A DNA stretch of 64,000 nucleotides, taken from Lycocorax pyrrhopterus obiensis. Taxonomy: Eukaryota; Chordata; Aves; Passeriformes; Paradisaeidae. The notes beneath the pieces were generated by a model that saw only the letters and a program-made list of their open reading frames with translations, did no database searches and was not told the DNA's origin. The stretch spans positions 124,001 through 188,000 of the forward strand of contig JACSVZ010000037.1 in assembly GCA_014706295.1 (NCBI GenBank), read 5' to 3'. This document shows positions 36,331 through 47,411 of the stretch, one piece after another. The position numbers and the translations under genes were made by a program. The first letter of the stretch is position 1; each line of letters starts with the position of its first letter.

Positions 36331-39273
36331 GGACAGAAGCATCTCTGACTGGAGGATCTTCTATATGCTCTGCCACTTGAAGAGAAACTTAATCAAAAAC
36401 CCCTGTGCTGAAGGTTTGTTTCATTATTTATAATAAAGGACTAAGAGTTTCCGAGCAGTCAGAATGAGTCAGTGTCCTGCATGCCTCAACTACTGCTGAT
36501 GCTGTGGGACTGTCCAGCTACTGCTAGATCAGATTCATAGCTCAACTCCTGCAATAAAACTACTCTAGGTAGATAGGTATGTATTTACAAATACTTTGTG
36601 GTTTCAGCCAGAAAAATCTGGAGTCATAAGGCCCCAGTACTGCAGGCAGTGACAATTAATTTGTACTGCAAGTACAATGTGGTAGTGAAACGATCAGGTA
36701 TTGGGACTAAACGTTTGGGCAACTGGAGAACTTTTGTTACCAAAGACTTGACTAATATGACTACAGTAATCCTACTTTACTGCTGCTGCTGCTGATTTTC
36801 TGGTGAGGTCAGAAATCTGCTACCTACTGTCCTAGATGCTGACAGCCACATTAAAGGTAATGTGATGGAGTAATGACAGGAGTCACTTACAGCTGTAGGA
36901 AATATACAGTGGATCTAAAAACACCAAGTAGCTTCCTAGAATTCTCCTGTTGCTGATTCTAACGAAAGCTGAGATCCTGCTGGTAGCTGAAGTGAGGTCC
37001 TAACCCTCACCTTGGACACCTGTGTTTGTAGAGAACTTCCAGCACTGGACACTTGATGATAACGAAGGAGATGAGTGGAAAATTGAGGATCTGCCTGGAG
37101 CTCATGGAAATGATATGCCAGACCCCACAGTACACAAATACTTTGTCACTTCATATGGGTAAGAACGGGATTCCAGTAATCCAGAACTGGGAAACCTGCT
37201 TCCTCCCACCTGTCTGAAAAGGCATCATGGTTAGAAGGCTGGTGGCAGGTTACTGAACCTTAGATCACCTGTGGGAAAAGGAAGGAACTTCATTAACCCT
37301 TTATGCCAGTTAAGAGACAGGTACTGATGAGAGAATTGAGAATTGCTGAGAGAATTTAGCAGGTGCTGAATTTCTCTGCCTACCAGGAACTTCCTGTAAT
37401 TTTTATGGTTAGGATAATCCACGTGGGATCCCTGCTTCTCCTCTCCCACACGTGGTAGGGAATGGTTAAGGGTCTGGCAAACTTAATCAACTGAACTTAG
37501 ATGACAAGGTCAAAGCTCTGTAACCTCCAGGAGTGGTAGGTGTGTCACACTAACGACTTGTAATAAAAGCTGTCACCAAAGGAGGATCAAGAGCTTTTAC
37601 ATGCACTAGGCACTGGTTTCCTGTTACCAATGTGTAAATGCAGGGACCCCTCTTAATCCAGCTTGTAGGTAACTATTCCTTTTATCTTGGGGTGAAGCTA
37701 ATTCAGTTCACTTCCTTGTCAGGTTCTGGCTCTGGATGAGGCAGGGTTTAGCCAGGTCAGCTTTGTGGGCCTTCAGGATTTTGGTGGGTATTAAAGCTGT
37801 CGGGGAAAGGACAGTGAGAGGGAGGAGATGTGCTGTGTAGAACTGTATTTCTATGTCTGTTTCAGGCCATGCTTGAAGTCTCAACTCATTACCCTGGAGA
37901 AAGAAGGCTATTGGAACCAGCTGATGGATGAGAAACGGCCTGAAATTACAGTCAAGGACTGGTAAGTGGAAGCACTGAAAATTAGAATTTCTGGCATTGG
38001 TCTAGAGGCAAGCTAGGCTTCTAGAGCTTTTCATGCTATAAAATCAGTTTTTTATTCTTTGGGAGTTGTAGTTCTTGAGTAAAGAATAAGCTAAATCTAA
38101 ACATACTCAGTGGATTACAAGGTGGCAATCCTGTGAAGGGCAGGATAGCTGTAAGTTCTAGAACTTCTCTATAGCTATGGGGATGACATTCCTTTTCCCC
38201 TGCAGACAGGGATCCCCTTGGAGACTGCTTCTGAAAAATAAAGAAAACTGAATGCTGTATATAGAGCGCTGCTCCTTGCTTCCTCCTGCCCCTCCAGGTA
38301 TGCTGCCAGGTTTGACTGTGGGTGCCGCTACGAGCTCACGGTGAGGCTGCTCTCGAAGGATTACATCGTCCTGGAGGAGTTCCACCCTGAGCCAGTGGTC
38401 ATTGAACAGTGGAGTGATGCCAAGTGGAGAGAGGTGAGCAGCAGCCCCGGAGGCAGGAGCTTTACAGCAGTGTTGTGACACATGTGTGTTGCAAGTCTTA
38501 CTTGGCCAAAAGTGCCAGTGGACTTTCTCTGCTCTTCAGCCTCCTATACTCTGTACAGAAGGTGAGTCCTTGCTCTTGACAATGCTGAAGAAGCACTAGT
38601 GTCCTGAATGAGGCAGGTGCTATTTTTAGGTGCCCAGCATTTTCTAAAGAGTATCCTGTGGGCTTCTGTGTTGTTTTAGTGCAATCTTTTTAATTGTTTC
38701 TTGGTTTTATGTAAGATTCTGTCTAAATAATTAAGTAACAAGAGCACACTTTGGGGTTTTTTTGGATCAAAAAGCTGTTTTAAAACTACTGCATGGATAG
38801 CCAAGTATTGCAGACTTAACTTTTCTTAAACTATTACAGGTGTTTAAGTGGTTTGATTTGCTGTACATTCTGCATTAGATGTTACTTATACGTGCACTTA
38901 ATTATCAAGTTTAATGTCAGTTTAACTCAGAGAATTTTGGGGAGAAGGCTGAGTGAGAAAGGCTTCCCCCCCCCCCCCCCAATGGGGTATGATGCACTTT
39001 CAATGAAAGATATCTGGTCTCAGGAAAAGCTCATTCTAAGACTCACACACTAGTTTTCTGAGCTTCTAGGTGAGTGCTAGTTTATTTAGGCAAATTAAGA
39101 GGAATTATCTTTTCTGTTCTCTCCAGATTTCTCACACCTTCCAGAATTACCCAGCAGGAGTTCGTTACATCTGGTTTCAGCACGGAGGCCACGACACCCA
39201 GTTCTGGGCAGGATGGTACGGGATCCGTGTGACAAACAGCAGCATCACCATCGGGCCCCAGACGTCATTATGA
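36155..39273 (+). CDS. FBXO6: F-box only protein 6/44 (glycoprotein-binding SCF subunit)
   Basis: The product is a second FBA-type SCF substrate receptor, a paralogue of the neighbouring FBXO2. Coding exons are 36155-36413, 37032-37158, 37866-37961, 38298-38433 and 39127-39273 (TGA), giving 254 residues. The F-box is about residues 5-50 (DLPEDVLVELL, CRLVCTQWR, LWKRKCQRDGF) and the FBA domain about 66-250 (RNLIKNPCAE, HKYFVTSY, CLKSQL, GVRYIWFQHGG, VTNSSITIGP). Some residues match mammalian FBXO6 (KSQL, DCGC), others FBXO44 (DAKWRE, SSITIGP end, length). Only one such gene lies between FBXO2 and MAD2L2, whereas mammals have two, so it is best read as the co-orthologue of both; the symbol is provisional. 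The start is the first ATG before the F-box in the CpG island. An extra upstream non-coding exon is possible (acceptor-like CCGACAG ending at 36099). F232 replaces the usual Tyr beside W233 in the sugar pocket. Confidence 0.9.
38966..38980. repeat. Homopolymer C(15) in the last FBXO6/44 intron
   Basis: An uninterrupted run of 15 C lies about 150 bp upstream of the terminal exon. It is prone to length error in sequencing. Confidence 0.85.
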
Positions 39274-39866
39274 AGCACAATGTAAGGATTTGCTTTTACC
39301 TCAGGACTGTAAGCAAGTGGCCTCAGGTGCACTTTTTGCCTGTACTCTCTGGGTGTGTCCTAGCTTTGTCTTTCAGCTCTTGTTCACAGCAGAACTTCTG
39401 CAGGCCCAGCCCTTTGGAAGGGCTTCTGTCTTCATCTTCCATCCTCTTCTACCATGGATGCTACTCCAATTACTGGTGCCCTTCCAGAGAAAAACTGGGA
39501 CAATTAAATATGAGATCTATCTTTTCTAGTTAATACGTTCTTATGCTAACACACACAGTCTTAAAGACACTTTCTTGTTTGTGGAACTTAAGAAAGATAA
39601 GGCTAAAATGTTTAATTTCAGATTACCAATGCTATCTACAAGGACTCTGCTACAGATTGTTTTGTATGGTATTTTCTTTTTCCTGTTTCAGTTTTAAGAT
39701 TCAGTTAAGATTTATGTTCTGCATCAGACCATTCACAGCATCAGGAAACTGTCACCCCTTGTTCCTAAGTGCTGTGTCACTGGTAGTGAATTCCTTACCC
39801 TTTTTTTAAGTGTGTATAATCAAAATGATACCTGCCTTCCTATCCAAAACAGTCCCTTGGTGTTTG

Positions 39867-39872
39867 AATAAA
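39867..39872 (+). other. FBXO6: Candidate FBXO6/44 polyadenylation signal
   Basis: AATAAA lies about 590 bp downstream of the stop codon. It is the first canonical hexamer noticed on this strand in that interval. Confidence 0.45.
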
Positions 39873-40480
39873 CAGGTAGAGAAAAAGGAGGTAAGGAGTC
39901 CCTTCAGGCAGCTGCCTAACAACACAAGTACCTTTTGATTGTGCTGGGCTTTTCCCACATCACCTTTGTGCTTTCAAAGGACTTGGTTTGTACTGAGCAG
40001 TGTAACCCAATATAAAATGTTAAAGCAATGCCCAGCCTTGATCTCTAGTGTTCCTACATTTGATACCTGGAGGAAGCAGGAGGTGCTGGACAGGCTATTG
40101 TACCAAATTCTCTGACAAACAAGCTCAGCTCACTATGAACTGTGTCTGCCACCCTTATAGACCCAGAACCAATGCTAAGGCCATGTTCCATCTCCTCTGA
40201 CAGGCATAGGATTAACAATGCTTTCCTTGCCTGTTCTCTGTTAGGAGTAGATACTTGGCAGGTGTCCTTGCTGGACAGACAAATTCCACATTGCTAATGC
40301 CATCTCTGGGTGAAAGGGGAGAGACCAAGGTTGTACAGACTTTCATAGGAATTGGCAGAGTCCACATACAGACCAGAAAAGCGGTGGAAGCTCCACAGAA
40401 AATAAAAATACTTCCTCACCGAAGAAGGGAGCCTCGTTTTGACAGAACTCAGCCCAGTTCAACTGGGGTAAAACTTAGTA

Positions 40481-40486
40481 TTTATT
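40481..40486 (-). other. MAD2L2: Candidate MAD2L2 polyadenylation signal
   Basis: TTTATT on the plus strand is AATAAA on the minus strand, about 415 bp past the MAD2L2 stop. Together with 39867 it leaves roughly 600 bp between the ends of the two convergent genes. Confidence 0.5.
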
Positions 40487-40899
40487 GAAGACTACTTGGG
40501 ATGGTCACAGTGGACAGACACTACATAAGGCCTCACTCCCCCTTAGCACAAGTGTTGCTCTCGTGGATCGTGGGACAGCTCCTTGCTGTCTATCACTGCC
40601 TGTGTGCAATGGAGCTGCCCTGTTCCGGTGAGAACTGGACTGGTAATAAAGCACCGACTCCCCAGGGATGCACTGTAACAACACCTGTACTCCCACAAGT
40701 CAACACGGGAACAGGCTCTGGCTCCCCATTCCAAGTCAGTTCTATATACAGTGGTAAGAGCACTTGAAATAAAGAGGCAGCAGCTGCTCTACATTCACCC
40801 AGAAGGCCAGCTGAAGAGATGGTTATCAAGATACGGTTTGTGACAAATCTTACTCCACTGGAAGATCAGATGAAGCTTGAAGGCAAGGAAAGTTTGAAA

Positions 40900-43800
40900 T
40901 CAGGTGCCTTTGTGAGCTCGCTCTTCTACATAGAGCTGCATCTGGAGAGAGAAACAAGCATCAGTCTTGTTGGTATACAGGTAGGTGAATGAAAAAAAAA
41001 AGCCTGCAACAGGCTGAATAGGAAGTGCTTATACCTTCCCCCATAACCAAGTTTCCTATTTTACTATGAGGAGTCTTGCCCTGCTTTGATTACTGGCACA
41101 GACATCTGCAAGACTAAGCTACTGCTCAGCAGTATTTAAAGTTGTTACACCACAGAAAACTGCAGAGCTGGTGTCAGAGCAGACAAAGTTCTGAACTGCA
41201 GCAGGTCCAGCACCTCTTGGTCAGAATGCTCTGCCCACCTTTAAGATGTCAGATGTCATGGTTTTCAGGGGAATAAGCCGGGGGTCGTGCATGTGCATAT
41301 CTTGCTCATCAGCGAGGATCCACGGGAAGTCCTGGAGGCAGGAACACAAGATGTTACTGGCAGAACCCAGCAGTGCTGTAAGGTGAGCTCCTCCTCAGCA
41401 CTTGTTTTGGGTTAAGTTGAAAGAGAGACAGAGTAGCTGAGGGAAGGAACAAATAGTTCAGACCTTCCACAACAAAACACTTACACGCTTGTCCCTGACA
41501 CTCAGCATAATTATCTTCAGTTACAGCATCAAACTATAAGGTCAACCCACTAAAAGATACACTCTCAGCTGTCCTGAGCTACCATGCCCAGTTCATTACA
41601 CCCGAACACTTAGGGCATGGGTTTCCATCCTGCCTTGGAAGCCTAAAGGTGGGTCTACTACACCACAAGTTTCCATTACTAAGCAGTGCAGAACAGACTT
41701 TCATTTTGAAACAATTTTATACTTCGCTAGCTTTATTTGTTGTGCCTTAGGACACCTCAAATAACTTGGCTCAGGAAAAAAGTTTCCGTGTATCTAAGCA
41801 AGGATTCTTTAAAAATAATCTTGTTTTAGAAAGTGTTCTGCAGTTTCCTCTAAGATAAAATGTATTTGTGCCCCCAAACCTACTCGTTACTTGAATTTTA
41901 GTCTTTCTTGCTCTTATACAAAATCAGCCATCTACACGGTGGATGGTGGGTGAGGGCTGCTTTTTTGCTTGATTAAATTCAAGTACCTATTCTACACACC
42001 TGAGTATTTCTAAGTGTCTGAGCAAGCACTGGGCAGTGAGTATTGTTACAGTCTATTTCAAGACTTGAAGTTGTCTGCAGGTGTGGCTGTGTGTGGCGAA
42101 CGTGCTGTCAGTTCACCAGCATAAACCATTTCACCACATTTGAAGTACGTTTATGATGTGCCTCATGTGACACCAACCTACATGTTCAAAATATGTCGCA
42201 GCCTTAACCTTAGAGATGCCAAAACTCTGCACTGCCCAGTCTTTGCTCTGCAGCTTCTCACACAGAATCAGGTGCCCAAGGACATCACTCACCTTTATCA
42301 CCTGGATCTTTTCCATGTTGCGTGTGGCAGCCTCCCGTGTGTGAACCAGAACTGTGAAGGTGCAACCTAAGAGAAGTGTCAGGTTCCAGCTCAGGGGACA
42401 GCTCCCAGAGGATCGGCCAAGCCAAGCAATGCCAGGCATTAGGCTGTTTGGATCCAAGTGACATTTACCTGGGGGGTTGTTGTCCAGCACAGCATCACAG
42501 ACGCTGATCTTCAAGATGAAGGCACGCAGTAACTGCTCAACATGGGACAGCAGGGACTCGGAACTGTGGAGGAGACAGGAGTTGTTACCGGCATGCAGCA
42601 AAGGCCTGAAGTTGCTCCCAGAATATCTCCCAGAGCTGGCTGTTGGATGCCATGGGCAAGCAGGAGTGGAAACCTCACCTAATAGAAAGAAGAGGTGGCT
42701 GGGTGATCTCAAAGACAAATCTCTCCACGGGGTGGTGCTCTTTATCCAGGATTACAACCACAACTTTCTCCACATCGTTCTGCAGGAACCAAGACAGAAA
42801 AATCCCTTCCTTGATTCGAGCTGTCTGCTGCCCAGTGTGCTTCACATACTTTGATGCAGTGGGAGTACACTCAGTTGTTGGGGCTCACAGCACAAGCCCT
42901 CATCCAAAATCTGAGTTCAGAGTATTCTTAGCAATCAGAAAAAATGCTTTTGCAAAGCCATTCCTTGCTGAGTGTTAAGCTGCCAGCTTGTGGCTAAGGC
43001 TGAGGGAGATGAAGTGTGCTAAACTGTACATTCCTCTAGATCCAGTTTTGGAACAAAGGAAGAAATGCACAGCCATCTCACTGCATCACTCTGGGATGGA
43101 CACCGATGAAGTTAAGATACATTCAGACCGTTGCCCCAACAGAGCAGCTTTGTACAACCACAATGTAAAACTGACCGAATTCCATTTTCTATGTGTGCAT
43201 TAAAACTGTCTGTAAAGAGCAAGGCATTAAAAACCTGTCAGCAGCCTCCTGGAATGTTTCATTGGTCACACCTTTCTCTCGCAAAACCTGGAGTCCAGAC
43301 CTACCTTTGCTTGCTGGCTCACAGCAAAGCATTCAAACTGTTCTGCCACACCAGGTGCTTAAACTGGGATGGATTGTAAAGCAGAATGGTAGAATTGATA
43401 TAATTGGAAATATAAAGACATATGTCCTTGTGTGGTATGTGAGACAAGCAAGGCAGGGTTTTAACTGCCAGGAAAGGTTATGAAGTTTTTAGTTTTGTTA
43501 GAAACTTTTATCAGCTAGTATATTTTATATGGTAAGTCTGTAAACAAATGTTGCGATTAAGACAATATTTATGTTCTCTTACTTTCTATCAAATCCACTT
43601 GCAGTACCTTTGCCCAGGTCCCTGGTCTGAGCTCACCTTCTCCAGCAGCGGCTTTACACAGTGCAGTGTGTCCTGGATGTACTGGTTCAGCTCCGGGTGG
43701 CAGGACATCTGCAGCAAACACAGAGAAGAGTCAGAGCTGTGTTTGATATGAGCCAGGACAATGCTAAAAGAGAAGATGTAAACAGAAGCACCAGTGTGTA

Positions 43801-44636
43801 CAAGGCGTTCAAGTCATGCTTCAAATAGTGCTGAAAAATGCTGAGTTGCCCATTCAAACCAGCAATTCTTTCAGGGAAGGGTTAATCAGCAGATCACTGC
43901 ACCCACACAGTTGTTGTATATCAGGACTGTATACCCACAACAGCATATTGGGAATAGCATAATCCAACCATCTTTACTTCCTAGGAAACATGCTTTCCTG
44001 TTACCTCACTGTACAGAGCTGGGGCAGCCTTCTACTACTGTTGTCCATGACCTGCTTGTTCCATGAGCACTTGCTGTATCCTCAGCTATGGGGCTGTTCT
44101 CTCATGACAGGAACTAAGTTCTCCTCAAAAATAAGGCTGTACATTAAACAATCACTTCCAGAGTGTAAGTTTGTTCTGGTGAGTGTTGACTGATCCTTGC
44201 TATTTTGCTTGTCCATGTGGCTGTCAGCTTCCAGGAAAATCTCCTACCTGGACAGGTACATTGTATTTTTTCCTCTTCTGAAAGATCCCAATAGGGTAAA
44301 CTTCTCTGACGTACAAGATGAGGTGAACAGCCACTTCCAGGAATTCTGAAAGAACATCTGCAACAACTGAAAAACAGAAGTAAAGGATGCTGGAATAGGG
44401 TGGGGGGAAGCGGAGCAATACCATAGACTCAGGGGAATTTTTTTTTACAGGTATTTTTTTCTGCACAAATTTCACCTGCCTGCTCTTAGCTGCAGGAAGT
44501 TTAGGGATAGAGCAACCCTACAACAACACTCCCCAAGCTCAGTGCCAAGGAGGAGCCTCACAAGGACACTGGTTGCAGCTTAGTACAACACATTACCTTG
44601 CCCAAAGTTAAGGTCCTGCCGTGTGAGAGTGGTCAT
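40900..44636 (-). CDS. MAD2L2: MAD2L2 / REV7, HORMA-domain adaptor of polymerase zeta and shieldin
   Basis: REV7 bridges REV3 and REV1 in translesion synthesis, joins SHLD3 in the shieldin complex that limits DNA end resection, and can restrain APC/C. Eight coding exons, all with GT-AG sites in matching phase: 44636-44597, 44366-44248, 43708-43637, 42779-42679, 42563-42469, 42366-42293, 41331-41239 and 40941-40900 (TGA). The product is 211 residues, the same length as human. The HORMA domain covers nearly all of it. Visible landmarks are the start [13 protein letters not shown], then [77 protein letters not shown] and the closing [12 protein letters not shown]. The C-terminal residue is Thr where human has Ser. 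A splice acceptor at 44649 puts 12 bp of 5' UTR on the first coding exon, so at least one non-coding exon lies upstream, probably in the CpG island near 46.6 kb. The gene is convergent with FBXO6/44 and divergent from DRAXIN. Confidence 0.96.
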
Positions 44637-45194
44637 CTTCCCCAGGCCCTGGAAGTAACCACAAAAGGGATGGTTATCCTCTGGCTCCTGTATTATTCAT
44701 CTAGTCAGTTCATGGAGCCGTACACCACAAGACTCTGCGAGCCCACAGTGAGAAGTGTGAACACCCCCCATAAGCACAGCACATCCTCAGGGATTACCAG
44801 CAGTGCACAAACCAGTGCTCACACCTCAGGATGAGAGATTATTCGTAATTTAATTCCTGGGGTTTTCAGTCTCTCTTCCTTTCTGGGATACAGGAAAGTT
44901 CAGACAAATACTTTTTAGTAACACAAGAAACACTGATTTTTTAAAACTTCATAGTACTTGCCTTTTCTAAGCCCTATCTCCTACTATAACACAAGAACTT
45001 CTCAGGTCTTTGGGTTTATTCTAACACCACCACGAACCATTGCTTGTCCAGGCTTGGAGCTCCATCTTCCACAGACACACCATCACACAGGTTCTCATTT
45101 GCTGCCACTGCCAACAGCTTCTGAGTTTCTCTCTACAGTCCCAAGGAACCCAAACCCTGCAGAGCTGCGTAATTAAGTCAACATGGATTTTGTC

Positions 45195-45365
45195 ACACAG
45201 GATTATGGAATACCTCAGGTTGGAAGGGACCCATTAAGATCATGGAGTTCAACTCCCTGCTCCTCACAGGACCACCTAAAACTAAACTGTGTGACTTCGA
45301 GCATCATTCAGCTGCTCCTTGAACTCTGACAGGCTTGGGCCATGACTACATCCCTGGGGAGCCTG
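45195..45365 (-). mobile_element. CR1 LINE 3' fragment
   Basis: GGTTGGAAGGGACCCATTAA and 'catggagttcaactccctgc' are the reverse complement of a CR1 3' end. About 170 bp remain, diverged, with approximate edges. It lies in the inferred 5' intron of MAD2L2, on the MAD2L2 sense strand. Confidence 0.85.
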
Positions 45366-46060
45366 AAATTTGTGAGCTACAAAGGGCAGCACATTATTGT
45401 GACAAATTGAGTTTCATGTACCAACAATCCAACAGCAGATGCTGGAGTTCAGCTTCCAAAGAGCTTTCCTGGCATAGTAGACTCCATGCCTTACACAATT
45501 TAAGCCACAGTGTACATAATTATCTATTAGAAACTTTAATTTGTTTCATTATTTTATCCACACTCTCTGCATGTAAGCAAATTTTAACCACTAACAGCAG
45601 CACTGTTCATGAACTTTAGAGGTCTTTAAATGCCTCTGAAGCATCCTGGCTCCACAAGTAACTAAGGTGTCCTACAAAGACTTTTGATGAACCACAGATG
45701 TTCCAATCAGCTCTTTAGACACTGATTTTCAAGCTGTTTCAGCTGCAACAAAACATATTTTTCAGACCTACAAAGAATTAGTTCAGCCTTCACAAAACAG
45801 GGAGCTACCCTCATCCCCATTTTTTAAATCAGTTATACCACTGTATACAAAGACTTCCTGGAATATTAGTGATCTGCTACACTAAATAAAATTAAGATAG
45901 TTTAGCATCTCTCTAGCATCCCAGCCACAGTGACTCTCAAATTACTACAAAAGATCTACACAGTATCATAAACAATCTGTGTTTTTAGAGGTTTAGGTTC
46001 ACATCGTCACAAAGTTGGAGCTAAGCACCACACGCTCAAGGACTCTGCAGGCTGGGCGAT

Positions 46061-46206
46061 CATGGAATCACAGAACAGTTTGGGCTGGAAGGGACCTTAA
46101 AGCTCATCCTATTACAACACCGTGCCAGAGGCAGGGCCACCTTCCGCTATCCCAGGTTGGTACAAACTCCATCCTTTGGACACTTCCAGGGATGGGGCAT
46201 ATCATG
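46061..46206 (-). mobile_element. CR1 LINE 3' fragment
   Basis: GGAATCACAGAACAGTTTGG followed by 'gctggaagggaccttaaag' is the reverse complement of a CR1 3' terminus. About 145 bp are kept, ending just before the CpG island. It has the same orientation as the copies at 18.0-19.7 kb and 45.2 kb. Confidence 0.85.
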
Positions 46207-46698
46207 TAACTGTAACCCACCATCCTCCCCATGCCCATCACCAGAGCTCCCGCACTAGCCCAGAACAGCCGGCACAGGCCACCCCAGCAGCCCGGACGTG
46301 CCCTGCCTGCGCCTGGGCTCCCAGAGTCACCGCCGCTCCCTCGCCCACTCCGGTGTCTCAACCGCCCGAGCAGAAGGGAGGGCGGACGGGGATGGATCCC
46401 TCGAGCGCCCCGGTCCCACTCAACGCACGACACCGCCTTCCTCAGCATTCCCGAGCCTGGGAACCGCCCGTTCACCGCTGCTCCCTCCCGAAACGGGGCT
46501 TCTCGCACGGCCCGCCGCCCCCACTGCCGCCCGGGGCACCCGCCGACCGGCCCCGCCTCAGCACGGCCACCTGCCGCCGTGTCTCCCCAGTCCCCGTGTC
46601 TGCCCAATGCTCCCCCCGCCCCGGTGTCCCCCGGTCCCTACCGGGCCCGCCGCCCGTCACGCCCGCCAAGCGCGAGGAGCCGTGGCGGCGCGTGCGGG

Positions 46699-46706
46699 TG
46701 ACGTCA
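46699..46706. promoter_or_regulatory. Consensus cAMP response element TGACGTCA
   Basis: The perfect 8-bp CREB/ATF palindrome lies inside the CpG island, about 55 bp upstream of the candidate MAD2L2 first-exon donor on the minus strand. A position this close to a candidate start site is typical of working CRE promoters. Binding is inferred. Confidence 0.5.
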
Positions 46707-47131
46707 GGGTGGGAACGACGAGCGCCCCCCGGCGGGCGGGAGGAGCGGGCGCGGGGCCGGTCCCGCTGCCCCCGCGGGGTCCCGGCACCCCCGCAGCTCC
46801 CCTGTCACAGCGGGGCCGGGGGCTCGGTGCAGGGAGCGGGGCACACTGAGCCCCCAGCGGGTCTCCCGCCCCGTGACCATAACGCGGGGGAACCCCGCGG
46901 GAGCGCGGAGCCCGCCCCGCCGCGCAGGTGAGCGGGGCTCACCCGCCGCCGCCTCCCCCCCTTCCCTCCCGGGCTGCCACGCCTTTGTCTCCGGCCTTTG
47001 TCTGTCCCGTCCGTGCCCGGGGCAGGGAGCGCTGCTGCCACCAGTACCCTGCGCTCTCGCACCCACCTCCTCCTTCGCTCCGGGCACCCCAGCACCACGC
47101 ACCCCTGGCATACCCGTGCACTCCCCCTGTG

Positions 47132-47143
47132 CCCCCCCCCCCC
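47132..47143. repeat. Homopolymer C(12)
   Basis: C run inside the CpG island, flanked by CTGTG and GCACAC. Confidence 0.85.
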
Positions 47144-47256
47144 GCACACCCGGAGCCCCTCCCAGCCCCACCTTCTCCCGCACCATGCACCCCAGTCCCC
47201 CGGGATTCCCGACGTCCCCGGCTCCTCTCCACATTCCCCCACTGCCTTCCCCCTGT

Positions 47257-47279
47257 CTCCTCCTCCTCCTCCTCCTCCT
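47257..47279. repeat. (CTC)n trinucleotide repeat
   Basis: Seven to eight consecutive CTC units on the plus strand, in the CpG island upstream of a candidate DRAXIN first-exon donor. Confidence 0.85.
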
Positions 47280-47411
47280 GCCCCTCCTGCTCTCGGGTTT
47301 AAACACCCCTTGCCCCCCGCAGACCTGCCTCCCCTCCGCCGCTCGCACAGCTCTGCCCTGCCCTGTCTTGCCCTGCCAGCCGGGCTCCGCCAGATCGGGA
47401 CCTCCGGACAG

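Noticed and set aside
35530..36376. Long minus-strand open frames (up to 255 codons) across the F-box promoter
   Set aside because: They are shadows of GC-rich CpG-island DNA and of the FBXO6/44 first exon on the other strand. They contain no domain.
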